From positions 62,001 to 126,000 of the forward strand of contig NZ_PVTY01000004.1 of assembly GCF_003003175.1 (NCBI RefSeq): a stretch of 64,000 nucleotides of DNA. Direction: 5' to 3'. The notes beneath the pieces were generated by a model, which saw only the letters and a program-made list of their open reading frames with translations, was not told the DNA's origin and did no database searches. Every line of letters starts with the position of its first letter. Positions within the stretch are counted from its first letter, which is position 1. This document shows positions 34,161-43,295 of the stretch, piece after piece. Both the position numbers and the translations under genes were made by a program. The DNA is from Nesterenkonia sandarakina. Lineage in GTDB: Bacteria > Actinomycetota > Actinomycetes > Actinomycetales > Micrococcaceae.

Positions 34161-35075
34161 ATGACCGGTTACCCCTTTCAAGCGAGTGTGATGACAATGA
34201 ATATCTCAGCAATGACAGCCTCTGAAAAATTCTCGATCCCCGCCGCCGGCGCCGGTGGCAGCTTCTCCCACACACCCGGGAAGAAGATGGTCTGCCTCGA
34301 CGTCGACGGCACGATCGTGTTCCACGACGGTCGGATGTCCGACGCCGTGAAGGAAGCCGGTCGCGCCCTGGTCGCCGATGGCCACACCGTCGTGGTCTCG
34401 ACCGGGCGGTCGCTGCCAGCGACGCTTCCGGTGATCGAGACCTTCGGCATCGAACACGGCTACGCGGTGTGCAGCAACGGCGGAGTGACCGTGCGCATCG
34501 ATGCGTCCCTGGAGGACGGCTACGAGATTCTGGACCGGCGAGTCTTTGACCCCGCCCCCGCGCTGGACGCGCTGGTGGATCGGCTGCCGAACGCTCGCTA
34601 CGCCATCGAGACCTCGGTCGGGGACTTTCTGTCCACCGAGCGTTTCGAGGACATGTCCTTCGGACTCGATGCCCGCGGTGTGAGCTTCCAGGAGATGAAG
34701 GAGGCCGAAGCCGTCCGGCTGGTGGTGAACTCCACCGAGTCCACGGCCGAGGAGTTCGCCGTCGCGGTGCAGAGCATCGGACTGCACGGGGTGACCTACT
34801 CGGTGGGCTGGTCGGCCTGGCTGGACATCGCCGCCGCCGGCGTCACCAAGGGCTCCTCTCTCGAGACGCTGCGTGAACGGCTCGAGGTGCCCGCGGAGGA
34901 CACCGTCGCCGTGGGTGATGGACGCAATGACATCGAGATGCTGGGCTGGGCCGCTCGCGGCGTGGCCATGGGGCAGGCTCCCCAGGAGGTCATCGACGTG
35001 GCCGATGAGCTCACCGCTGCGGTGGAGGACGACGGCCTGGTCCCGGTCCTGCGGAGTCTCCTGACGCAGGACTGA
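34161..35075 (+). CDS. HAD-family hydrolase (Cof-type phosphatase)
   Basis: A phosphatase-like protein of up to 304 residues. Motif I CLDVDGTIV starts near residue 44; VVVSTGRSLPAT is motif II; KGSSLETL supplies the Lys; and VGDGRNDIEMLGWA is the acidic motif. The cap between is type IIB, as in Cof/YbiV sugar-phosphate phosphatases. The N-terminal 40 residues before motif I are unusual, and ATGs at 34191, 34197 or 34212 could be the true start. The substrate is unknown. Confidence 0.9.
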   Translation: MTGYPFQASVMTMNISAMTASEKFSIPAAGAGGSFSHTPGKKMVCLDVDGTIVFHDGRMSDAVKEAGRALVADGHTVVVSTGRSLPATLPVIETFGIEHGYAVCSNGGVTVRIDASLEDGYEILDRRVFDPAPALDALVDRLPNARYAIETSVGDFLSTERFEDMSFGLDARGVSFQEMKEAEAVRLVVNSTESTAEEFAVAVQSIGLHGVTYSVGWSAWLDIAAAGVTKGSSLETLRERLEVPAEDTVAVGDGRNDIEMLGWAARGVAMGQAPQEVIDVADELTAAVEDDGLVPVLRSLLTQD

Positions 35076-35155
35076 GGGTCCGTACTGCGGGGCAATCCGC
35101 TGCACACTCGATGTGAGGTGGCCCGACGGAATGCGCCGGCACGAACGCCCCTGGC

Positions 35156-36871
35156 TCAGCGCAGAGGCAGCTTCTCGTCTGCGGTGAGCGCGACGTCGTC
35201 CTCAGGCTCCTTGTCTCCGCGCCATGCCCGCTTCATGGAAACGACGCATTCCGCGAGGACCCAGACCGCGGCGAAGATGATGATCACGTTGAGTGTGAAC
35301 AGCAGCCACTCGCCCTCATTGAAGAAGCTGAACACCTGTACCACTGCGGCGTAGGAGCTCATCAGGATCACGAACGCCATGGGGATCAGCACCGGCAGGA
35401 ACGGGCGCTTCTTGCGCATCAGCATCACCACGATGATGCCCAGCGTCAGCGAGGCCAGCAGCTGGTTGGTGGTGCCGAACAGCGGCCAGATCAGCATGCC
35501 GCCGGAACCGTCTGCGCCCTGTGAGAAGGTCAGGCCGCCACCGATGACGACCACGACGATCGTGGCGGTGAGAACACCGATCCGGACCCTGGCCAGCTCG
35601 CCGATCTCCTGTACCACGAAGCGCATCAGGCGCACCCCGGTGTCCATGGTGGTCGCAGCGAAGAGCACCGCCATGGTCGCCAGAATCGTAGCGGAGAGGC
35701 CCTCGGGGATTCCCAGGCCGGTGTTCATGATGGTCCCTCCACCCTGGACGAAATTCGCGACCGGACCGTCGTTGTAGGAGGCGTAAACCTCTTCCCACTG
35801 GGTGAGTGTTTGGAAGCCCGCGGTGGTGGCGATGATCGCACCCAGCGCCAGCAATCCCTCGCCGACGGCGCCGAAGTAGCCGACGAAGCGAGCGTCGGTC
35901 TCGCGGTCGAGCTGCTTCGAGGTCGTGCCGCTGGCCACAGTTCCGTGGAAGCCGGAGATCGCGCCACAGGCGATGGTCACGAATAACAGCGGGACGATCG
36001 AGGGGGTGCCCTCAGGGACGTTGGTGTTGAAGGCCGGGGCCACGATGGTCGGAGTGGCGATCATGGTGGCGCCGTAGAGGATCCCCAGACCGATGAACAG
36101 CTGCACGCCGTTGATGTAGTCGCGGGGCTGCAGCAGCACCCATACCGGCAGCAATGAGGCGATGCCGGCGTAGAGGAAGAGCAGGATGATCCAGACGCCG
36201 TTGGGCGCGAGGCCGAAGGTGCTCTCGGGGAGGCTGATCGGGTAGGTGTCGCCGAGTACGATCAGCGCGTAGAGGGCTATGACGCCCACGGCGGTCACGG
36301 CCAGCAGGTTCCAGCGGAAGCGGTAGATCGCCTGGCCCACCGCCAGGGCCACGATCAGTGCGCCCCAGGTTGGGATGACCGACCCCGGCTGGGCGACCAG
36401 CAGGTCCGAGATCACCACGGCAAAGGCGGCGACCACCATCAGCAGCAGCAGGAACACCACCACCAGGAACAGATTGCGGCCGCGGGCGCTGATGTAACGG
36501 CCCGAGAGTGTGCCGATGGACTGTCCGCGGTTGCGCTGGGAGGCCCAGAGTGCACCCAGGTCATGCATGCCAGCCATGAACACGGTGCCGAGGGTGACCC
36601 ACAGGAAGGCCGGCAGCCAGCCCCAGATCACGGCGACCGCGGGACCTACGATGGGTGCCGCGCCGGCCACCGAGGTGAAGTGGTGCCCCCAGAGCACGTA
36701 ACGGTTAGTGGGGACGTAATCCACGCCGTCGTTGAACTGGTGTGCCGGAGTCTTGAACTCCGCGTTGAGCCTGTAGACCTTCTTCGCGAGGAACCGCGAA
36801 TACAGGAAATAACCGCTCAGCATCATGGCGATGCCGATCACGGCGATGACCAGAGAATTAACCCCGTCCAT
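35156..36871 (-). CDS. cstA: CstA-family carbon starvation transporter
   Basis: A 571-residue membrane protein with about 16 helices. Signatures include the N-terminal GHHFTSVAGAAPIVGPAVAVIWGW, MHDLGALWAS and SGFHGTVASGTTSKQL. CstA-family members import pyruvate or peptides under carbon limitation. The length is that of the shorter CstA class. GAGGAGG lies just before the ATG. It is convergent with the HAD gene and divergent from the P450 gene. Which solute it carries cannot be read from sequence. Confidence 0.94.
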   Translation of the reverse strand: MDGVNSLVIAVIGIAMMLSGYFLYSRFLAKKVYRLNAEFKTPAHQFNDGVDYVPTNRYVLWGHHFTSVAGAAPIVGPAVAVIWGWLPAFLWVTLGTVFMAGMHDLGALWASQRNRGQSIGTLSGRYISARGRNLFLVVVFLLLLMVVAAFAVVISDLLVAQPGSVIPTWGALIVALAVGQAIYRFRWNLLAVTAVGVIALYALIVLGDTYPISLPESTFGLAPNGVWIILLFLYAGIASLLPVWVLLQPRDYINGVQLFIGLGILYGATMIATPTIVAPAFNTNVPEGTPSIVPLLFVTIACGAISGFHGTVASGTTSKQLDRETDARFVGYFGAVGEGLLALGAIIATTAGFQTLTQWEEVYASYNDGPVANFVQGGGTIMNTGLGIPEGLSATILATMAVLFAATTMDTGVRLMRFVVQEIGELARVRIGVLTATIVVVVIGGGLTFSQGADGSGGMLIWPLFGTTNQLLASLTLGIIVVMLMRKKRPFLPVLIPMAFVILMSSYAAVVQVFSFFNEGEWLLFTLNVIIIFAAVWVLAECVVSMKRAWRGDKEPEDDVALTADEKLPLR

Positions 36872-37078
36872 ATTGTCCTCCTCATTGAGGGTCGCCTACT
36901 CCAGGGCAGGCGCCGGCTGCGGTGCGATTGATGTGATGGCAGACATAGTACGCAGATTGTGTGATCGGGGACACCGCGGTCCCGCGCGTTGTGCCTGATC
37001 TGAGGGGTCCGTAGGCTGAAGCGTGGGGACGCCGACCGAGAATCAGCCGATTCGCAACTGAAGAGCAGAAGGTGCGCC

Positions 37079-38422
37079 ATGACCGCCAGCCCGATCTCAC
37101 CCGTGAAGAACCCGCTTCCGAAGGCCTCCCTGGCGGAGACCGCTCAGGTGCTCCGAGACGTGCAGGGACCGATGGTCGCCAAGGGGCCCATCATCAGGCG
37201 CCCGAAGGTGGTGGCAGCCTCGGAGCGCTTCGACCTCGACGGCCGGGGCGTGCGTCGGGCGCAGGTCTTGTCCGACAAATATGGCCGCGGACCGCTGATG
37301 CTGAACATCCCGGGCCGCAAGATGGCGCTGATCCTCGATCCCGACGACGTCCACCGCGTGCTGGATGACTCTCCTGAGCCCTTCGCCACCGCCGAGACGC
37401 TCAAGCGCCACGCGCTGAAGCACTTCGAGCCCAAGGTCGCGCTGATCTCCCACGGCGAAGAGCGCACCCAGCGACGGCGACTCAACGAACACACGCTTGA
37501 CCACGGGCACCCGATCCACCAGATGGCGGCCACGTTCATGCCCGCTGTGCAGCAGGAGGCGGAGGCCCTGCTGGAGGAGGCGCGCACAGCAGGCGGCGTC
37601 CTGGAGTACAAGCCCTTCCTCGACGCCTGGTTCCGGATCGTGCGACGAGTCGTCCTGGGCGACTCCGCGCGGGAAGACACCGACCTGACGCAGCTGACCG
37701 AGAAGCTTCGCGGGGACGGCAACTGGGCGTTCCTCAAGCCGGTGGACAAGACCGGGCGGGCCGCGCTGCTGGCGCAGATGCAGGCGGCACTGGACCGTGC
37801 GGAGCCGGGCAGCCTCGCGGCGTTCATGACTCAGCAGCCGCAGGGTTCCGCAGCGGAGCCGGCCCAGCAGATCCCGCAATGGCTCTTCGCGTTCGACCCC
37901 GCCGGGATGGCCACCTTCCGCGCGCTGGCGCTGCTGAGCGCCCACCCCGCGACCCTTGACGCCGTCAAGCGCCAGATCCGCGAGGAGCAGCAGGAGACCG
38001 CTCCGTTGCTGCCGTTGCTGCGCTCCACGGTCCTGGAGTCGCTGCGGCTCTGGCCCACCACACCGATGATCCTGCGCGAGACCACGACCGAGGTGGAGTT
38101 CGCCCATGGAGTGATGCCCGCGGGAACCTCCGTGCTGGTGTTCGCGCCGTTCTTCCACCGCGATGACCGACAGCTGGACTTCGCGCACCGCTTCGCTCCG
38201 GAGCTCTGGGAGCGACCGCGCACCCGCGAGGACTGGCCGCTGGTGCCCTTCAGCGCCGGCCCGGGTCTGTGCCCTGGGCGGCATCTGGTGCTGCTGCTGA
38301 CCTCGAAGTTCATGGCGGAGATCCTCAGCCGCGCAGACCTGGAGCTGGAGTCCCACACCCTGGACCCGGACAACCTGCCCTCGCTGCTGAACAACTTCGG
38401 GCTGCGCTTCACGGTCAGCTGA
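37079..38422 (+). CDS. cytochrome P450
   Basis: A 447-residue soluble haem monooxygenase-type protein. The haem loop PFSAGPGLCPGRH holds the thiolate ligand Cys398, and the ExxR pair is in VLESLRLWP. In the I helix the usual AGx(D/E)T is AGMAT (residues 275-279): the acidic residue is Ala while Thr279 remains. No ferredoxin or reductase gene is adjacent, so redox partners must be encoded elsewhere or peroxide may be used. The substrate is unknown. It is followed by unrelated genes. Confidence 0.93.
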   Translation: MTASPISPVKNPLPKASLAETAQVLRDVQGPMVAKGPIIRRPKVVAASERFDLDGRGVRRAQVLSDKYGRGPLMLNIPGRKMALILDPDDVHRVLDDSPEPFATAETLKRHALKHFEPKVALISHGEERTQRRRLNEHTLDHGHPIHQMAATFMPAVQQEAEALLEEARTAGGVLEYKPFLDAWFRIVRRVVLGDSAREDTDLTQLTEKLRGDGNWAFLKPVDKTGRAALLAQMQAALDRAEPGSLAAFMTQQPQGSAAEPAQQIPQWLFAFDPAGMATFRALALLSAHPATLDAVKRQIREEQQETAPLLPLLRSTVLESLRLWPTTPMILRETTTEVEFAHGVMPAGTSVLVFAPFFHRDDRQLDFAHRFAPELWERPRTREDWPLVPFSAGPGLCPGRHLVLLLTSKFMAEILSRADLELESHTLDPDNLPSLLNNFGLRFTVS

Positions 38423-38475
38423 GCGGCTCGCCGGGTACCCGGAGCTGAAGCAGGCGGCACCGCTAGGATCGAGTG

Positions 38476-39213
38476 ATGCCACAGCCCAGTGACCACGAGG
38501 TGACTCCCGCGCAGACCCCCGCACGCACCCTGGAGGAGCTCTGGCCGCCCTTCGGGCTGCGCATCGAGTCTCCCCGCCTCGAGCTGCGCGTCGTGCGTGA
38601 GACCGACTTCCCCGCCTACGCCGCGGCCGCCGCCTCGGGGGTCACCCACACCAGTAGAAACCCATTCCGTTTCGCCTGGAACGAGAAGGGGCCGAAGGAT
38701 CTGGTCAAGGCATCTCTGCCGTTCCTCTGGTCCACCCGTCCAAGCATCGGCCCGGATCACTGGTACCTGGCGTTCGGGATCTTCGTCAAAGACGCCGACG
38801 GCGCGGAGGGCTCCGCAGCCCAGGAGTCCGGCGAGCTGATCGGGATGCAGGGCTGTTACGCCCATGACTGGCCGATCCTGCGCACGGTCAGCTCCGGCAG
38901 CTGGCTGCGTGCGGATCGGCAGGGTCAGGGGCTGGGCACGGAGGCCCGGGCTGCGATGCTGCTCTGGGCCTTCGACCACTTCGGCGCCGAGTATGCCGAG
39001 TCCGGCGCGTACACCTCGAACGAACGCTCCCGGCGGGTCTCCGAGACTCTGGGCTACTTCACCTCCGGCACCCGCCGGGTCCCCGACGCCCATGGCGAGA
39101 AGACTGAATGGGAGCACATGTTCCGGCTGCCGAAGAACGACCTGCTCCGACCGTCCTGGCAGATCCAGGTCACCGGCAACGATGAGCTCAAGAGTTTCTA
39201 CGGCCATGACTGA
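38476..39213 (+). CDS. GNAT-family N-acetyltransferase (RimJ/RimL type)
   Basis: A 245-residue acetyltransferase. ESPRLELRVVRETDFPAYAAA is the RimJ/RimL-type opening; WLRADRQGQGLGTEARAAMLLWAF is the acetyl-CoA binding motif A; and SGAYTSNERSRRVSETLGY is motif B. Its substrate could be a protein N-terminus or a small amine. The ATG at 38476 is preceded by AGGATCGAG; a GTG 3 bases earlier is in frame. Its end overlaps the next gene by 8 bases. Confidence 0.9.
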   Translation: MPQPSDHEVTPAQTPARTLEELWPPFGLRIESPRLELRVVRETDFPAYAAAAASGVTHTSRNPFRFAWNEKGPKDLVKASLPFLWSTRPSIGPDHWYLAFGIFVKDADGAEGSAAQESGELIGMQGCYAHDWPILRTVSSGSWLRADRQGQGLGTEARAAMLLWAFDHFGAEYAESGAYTSNERSRRVSETLGYFTSGTRRVPDAHGEKTEWEHMFRLPKNDLLRPSWQIQVTGNDELKSFYGHD

Positions 39214-40489
39214 ACCCCAGACAAGCTCCACGCGGAAGACGACACGGTCACCCACGACGACGACGCCGCCAGCACTGCCCGTGAGCGCCGACTGGGTCCG
39301 CGCCGTCGTCACGGGCGCCCAGCACATCCCGGCCCCGGCCGGCCCCGGAGACTATGGAAGCGCTGCGGAGGTGCTGCGCGGGATCGGGCTGATCCAGCTG
39401 GACCCGCTGACCCGGGTCTCCACGGCTCAGCGGCTCACCACGCTGACCCGGCTGCCGCGCAGCGCCCGGGCCGAGGATGTCGACTCCTCGCTCTGGCCGG
39501 CCGGAGCTCCGCTGCATGGGGCCCCGGTCTCCTTCGAGGCCTTCACCAAGGTGGCCTGCGTGTTCCCGATCGAGGACTGGCCGCTGCTGCAGCTGCGCCG
39601 GGAACGGGTCCGCGAGACCCATGCGCTCGGCCTGGATCCTCGGATGCGCGCCCAGATCCGCGAGGTGGTCGCCGCGACGGAGAACGGCGCCCAGATCGGT
39701 GCCATCGAGGCTGCGATGGGGGCCGCGCGCACCACCGGATGGAACTGGTCTCAGATCAAGCACGCCGCCGAGCTGATGGTCCGTACCGGGGAGCTGGTGA
39801 TCACCGCGCGCAACGGGATCATCCGGCTCTTCGACCTTCCCGAACGTGCCCTGCCGCAGGAGATCCTTGAGGCCGCCCACCTTCCGCCGGATCAGCTGCG
39901 CGCCGCTCTTGCGCGCCGCGCCGCCGGCACCTTGGCCGTGATGACCGTGGCCGACTTCGCCCACCACTATCACCTCTCCGCCCCCGACGCCGCCCGTGGG
40001 ATCGAGCTGGCCGGACTGGCTCCGCTGCAGGTCCAGGGGTGGAAGGACCTCGCCTACTGCCTCCCGCAGCTGCGCGATGAGGCGCCCGGCGCAGGGACCT
40101 CGGTCGTCGGCGGCACCTCCGAGCCGGGAACCCCCGAGCCGGGCACCGGCCCGGCAGCCCGGTCACGACTGATCGGCCCCTTCGACCCGCTCCTGCGTGA
40201 CCGCGGGCGGGCTCGCAGGATCTACGACTTCGACTACACCTTCGAGGCCTACGTGCCCAGGACGAAGCGGCTCTATGGCCACTATGTGATGGCGGTGCTC
40301 TCCGGTGCCGAGATGGTGGGCCGGGTGGATCTCCAACGCGTGGGCGAGGTGCTGCAGATCAACCGGATCTTCCCCGAGCCGGGACACAGCACCCGCTCGG
40401 TCACCGCCCGCGCCCGCGCCGGAGCCAGGACGCTGGGAGCCCAGCTCGGGATCGAGGTGGAGCTTCCCGGCCGTCCCGACGACCGGTGA
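39206..40489 (+). CDS. winged-helix DNA-binding protein, AlkZ/YcaQ-like
   Basis: A 427-residue protein of the HTH_42 family that includes the DNA glycosylases AlkZ and YcaQ, which unhook crosslinked or alkylated bases. Visible features are YGSAAEVLRGIGLIQLDPLTRVS at the start of the domain, winged-helix repeats in the middle, LIGPFDPLLRDRGRARRIYDFDYTFEAYVP and the C-terminal GRVDLQR stretch. A Thr-rich tail of about 25 residues leads. An ATG at 39182 is an alternative start. It overlaps the acetyltransferase gene. Glycosylase activity is inferred from the family and not shown by a definite catalytic motif. Confidence 0.85.
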   Translation: MTEPQTSSTRKTTRSPTTTTPPALPVSADWVRAVVTGAQHIPAPAGPGDYGSAAEVLRGIGLIQLDPLTRVSTAQRLTTLTRLPRSARAEDVDSSLWPAGAPLHGAPVSFEAFTKVACVFPIEDWPLLQLRRERVRETHALGLDPRMRAQIREVVAATENGAQIGAIEAAMGAARTTGWNWSQIKHAAELMVRTGELVITARNGIIRLFDLPERALPQEILEAAHLPPDQLRAALARRAAGTLAVMTVADFAHHYHLSAPDAARGIELAGLAPLQVQGWKDLAYCLPQLRDEAPGAGTSVVGGTSEPGTPEPGTGPAARSRLIGPFDPLLRDRGRARRIYDFDYTFEAYVPRTKRLYGHYVMAVLSGAEMVGRVDLQRVGEVLQINRIFPEPGHSTRSVTARARAGARTLGAQLGIEVELPGRPDDR

Positions 40490-40634
40490 CCGTGGACCGC
40501 CAGGACCGCCAGGACCGTTGACCGGGTGCAATGTGTACGCTTGGGCGTGGAAGCGGACGCGCACCGGAGCGCTCTCATGGGCACCCGGCGCGGCCGCACA
40601 GCAGTGCTCTTGACGCTCAACACTAGGAGAATCC

Positions 40635-41120
40635 GTGGCCCTGACTCACGATGTCACCGTCGAAATCCCTGAAGGCTCCCGCGTGAAGTACGAGATCGAC
40701 CACGAGACCCACCGTCTCCGTCTCGACCGCGTGCTCTTCACCCCCATGCAGTACCCCACTCACTACGGGTACTTCGATGACACCCTCGGGGAGGACGGCG
40801 ACCCGCTGGACGCGATGGTCTGGATCCCGGGCGTGGACCTGGTCCCCGGCGTCGTCGTGGAGTCCCGCCCGGTGGGCGTGCTGAACATGACCGACGACGG
40901 CGGCGGCGACGCGAAGCTGCTCTGCGTCCCCAAGGACAAGCGCTTCGACCACATCCAGGAGCTCGAGGATGTAGATCAGTGGACGCGCCAGGAGATCGAG
41001 CACTTCTTCACCCGCTACAAGGACCTCGAGCCCGGCAAGTGGGTCAAGATCGAGGGCTGGGCCGGACGCGCCGAGGCCGAGGCCGAGCTGACCCGCTCCA
41101 TCGAGCGCTTCAAGGGCTGA
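40635..41120 (+). CDS. ppa: inorganic pyrophosphatase
   Basis: Hydrolyses pyrophosphate to drive biosynthesis. The 161-residue length fits the hexameric bacterial family I enzyme. The signature DGDPLDAMV carries the metal-binding Asp residues, with [17 protein letters not shown] and [10 protein letters not shown] as further active-site elements. The start is GTG, preceded by AGGAGA. A long inverted repeat follows the gene. Confidence 0.97.
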   Translation: MALTHDVTVEIPEGSRVKYEIDHETHRLRLDRVLFTPMQYPTHYGYFDDTLGEDGDPLDAMVWIPGVDLVPGVVVESRPVGVLNMTDDGGGDAKLLCVPKDKRFDHIQELEDVDQWTRQEIEHFFTRYKDLEPGKWVKIEGWAGRAEAEAELTRSIERFKG

Positions 41121-41136
41121 TCCAGCCCCACTTCCC

Positions 41137-41208
41137 ATCGAGTGGGCGATCTGCGGGGCTCTTCCGCCGTTCTGGCCGGTCATTCCGCCGCAGACCGCCC
41201 ACTCGATG
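41137..41208. terminator. long inverted repeat after ppa
   Basis: 21-base arms (41137-41157 with 41188-41208) with one mismatch and a loop of 30 bases with its own partial pairing. It is the only candidate terminator between ppa and the SDR gene. It is unusually long and has no T-run. Confidence 0.65.
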
Positions 41209-41279
41209 TGTGCCCGCCGGCATCTTCCGCGCCCCGGCGCGCGCGGACCACGTCACCCGAACACGCAAAGGCCGCCTGC

Positions 41280-42110
41280 ATGACCTCCCCACAGCCCGTC
41301 GCGCTGGTCACCGGAGCCTCCTCCGGGATCGGAGCCGCGACGGCCCGCCGGCTCGCCGCCGCCGGATACCTCGTCTACGGGGCTGCGCGCCGCGCTGAAC
41401 GCCTCGAGGAGCTGCGCGGCGACGGCGTCGTGCCGCTGGTGCTGGACCTGCTCGACGAGGGTTCGCTGACCAGCGCGGTCACACGGATCCGCGAAGACAC
41501 CGGTCGGCTCGACCTGCTGGTCAACAACGCCGGCTACGGCGCCTTCGGGGCGGTGGAGGACGTTCCGATGGAGGAGGCGCGCCGGCAGTTCGAGGTCAAT
41601 CTCTTCGGCCTGGCCCGCCTGGTGCAGCTGAGTCTGCCGATGATGCGCTCCCACGGCACCGGCACGATCATCAACGTCTCCTCGGTCGCCGGACGGGTCG
41701 CCGGACCCCTGGGCGGCTGGTACCACGCGACGAAGTTCGCGCTGGAGGGCTTCAGCGACTCGCTGCGCCAGGAAGTTGCGCCCTTCGGGATCCGCGTGGT
41801 CGTGGTCCAGCCGGGCGCGATCAGGACCGAGTGGGGCGCGAATGCGCTTGTTGCGGCCCGCAGCGCCTCGGGCGAGGGGCATTACTCCCATCGGGTCGAG
41901 CGCCTGGCCCGAGGCATCCTGAACCCCGACGGCGTGCAGCGTCGCGCCTCCGGACCCGAGCTGATCGCCCGGGTGATCGAACGGGCAGCGGGCTCGCCAC
42001 GTCCAAGGACCCGCTACGCGTTGGGCCACCTGGCCTGGGCCGGGCTCTTCGGCCGCCGGATGCTCAGTGACAGGCTGCTGGACCAGATCACCGGACGGGT
42101 GATGGGCTGA
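41280..42110 (+). CDS. short-chain dehydrogenase/reductase
   Basis: A 276-residue NAD(P)-dependent oxidoreductase. TGASSGIGAATARRL is the cofactor motif, NNAGYG the structural motif, and the catalytic set is Ser in INVSS with YHATK. An Arg-rich AARRAERLEEL after the second strand suggests NADP. The C-terminal 40 residues carry a conserved long-chain/retinol-type extension. The start is chosen 8 residues before the cofactor motif. The substrate is unknown. Confidence 0.9.
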   Translation: MTSPQPVALVTGASSGIGAATARRLAAAGYLVYGAARRAERLEELRGDGVVPLVLDLLDEGSLTSAVTRIREDTGRLDLLVNNAGYGAFGAVEDVPMEEARRQFEVNLFGLARLVQLSLPMMRSHGTGTIINVSSVAGRVAGPLGGWYHATKFALEGFSDSLRQEVAPFGIRVVVVQPGAIRTEWGANALVAARSASGEGHYSHRVERLARGILNPDGVQRRASGPELIARVIERAAGSPRPRTRYALGHLAWAGLFGRRMLSDRLLDQITGRVMG

Positions 42111-42224
42111 ACCTCGACAGCGTGGACTGAGCGTGGACGGAGCGCAGCCGTCGGCTGTGTCCGGGCTCGGCCGCCGGGCTGGTGCCCGGCCCTGGCGTCG
42201 AGGTTGTTGTGATGTGATGGAGCG

Positions 42225-43295
42225 ATGAACAGCATCTCCACGGCCCGAGCCAGCGACCTGATGATCAACTGGGAGCTCGCCGGCACGACGGCGGCACGAG
42301 TCGCCCCGGCAGGACCCCGGTTCAGCGCAGCCCAGGTCAGCCAAGAGGTGGCCGCGCTGCGCAGCGCCGCCGCGGAGGCCGTGGACCACGTGCACCGGAT
42401 CACCGGTCTGGAGGTCGCACGGGACCTCGGCACCGATCCCGCCGAGACCTTGGTGGTGGATCGCGCGACCTGGTCCAAGGCCAATGTGGAGAGCTTCCGC
42501 GAGCTGCTGGGCCCGGCGCTGAAGATCGCCCTGGAGCAGAAGCCCGAACTCGGCAAAGAGGGCTCCAACGCCCAGGTCTTCGGATCCTCCTTCGCCGGCG
42601 CCGAGCTCGGCGCGGTGCTGGCGTTCCTCTCCGCCAACGTGCTCGGGCAGTTCGACCCCTTCACCCAGAACCGGCTGATCCTGGTCGCTCCGAACATCGT
42701 GGAGATCACCAAGGAGCTCAACGTGGTGCCCGAGGACTTCCGACTCTGGGTATGCCTGCATGAGCAGACCCACCGGGTTCAGTTCGCCGCCGCCCCCTGG
42801 CTCGCGGATCACCTCAAGTCCAAGATCACCCAGCTGAGCTCCTCCACCATGGGCATGGCCTCAGGGCTGGGGGACCGGCTCGGCGAGGTGATCGAGCAGA
42901 TGCGGGCCGGCCGCGGGCTGATCGAGGTCATCCAGACCCCGCAGGACCGCGAGACGATGTCCCACCTCACCGCGGTGATGAGCCTGCTCGAGGGCCACGC
43001 CAACGTCATCATGGACGGCGTCGACGCCTCGATCGTGCCCTCCGTGAAGACCATCCGGCGGCGGTTCGAGGCCCGCGGGAAGACCCGCACTCCACTGGAG
43101 AAGTTCATCCGCAAGCTGCTTCAGCTCGACGTGAAGGCCGCCCAGTACCGGGACGGACAGAAGTTCGTGGGTCACATCGTGGACACCATCGGAATGGACT
43201 CCTTCAACATCATCTGGGAGTCGCCCGAGCACCTGCCCACCGAGCACGAGCTCCACCACCCGCAGGAATGGATCGAGCGCATGGGACTGGCGTGA
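42225..43295 (+). CDS. zinc-dependent metalloprotease, DUF2342 family
   Basis: A 356-residue protein of the actinobacterial DUF2342 family (also called coenzyme-F420-biosynthesis-associated protein). LHEQTHRVQF supplies an HEXXH zinc motif (His179, Glu180, His183), and EGHANVIMDGV supplies the likely third ligand. There is no signal peptide. Its stop overlaps tilS (GTGA), an arrangement conserved in actinobacteria in my recollection. Its biological substrate is unknown. Confidence 0.9.
   Translation: MNSISTARASDLMINWELAGTTAARVAPAGPRFSAAQVSQEVAALRSAAAEAVDHVHRITGLEVARDLGTDPAETLVVDRATWSKANVESFRELLGPALKIALEQKPELGKEGSNAQVFGSSFAGAELGAVLAFLSANVLGQFDPFTQNRLILVAPNIVEITKELNVVPEDFRLWVCLHEQTHRVQFAAAPWLADHLKSKITQLSSSTMGMASGLGDRLGEVIEQMRAGRGLIEVIQTPQDRETMSHLTAVMSLLEGHANVIMDGVDASIVPSVKTIRRRFEARGKTRTPLEKFIRKLLQLDVKAAQYRDGQKFVGHIVDTIGMDSFNIIWESPEHLPTEHELHHPQEWIERMGLA

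Noticed and set aside
38864-39205. Upstream extension of the AlkZ-like frame
   Set aside because: It runs inside the acetyltransferase gene in another frame and shows only Arg/Ser/Pro-rich composition.
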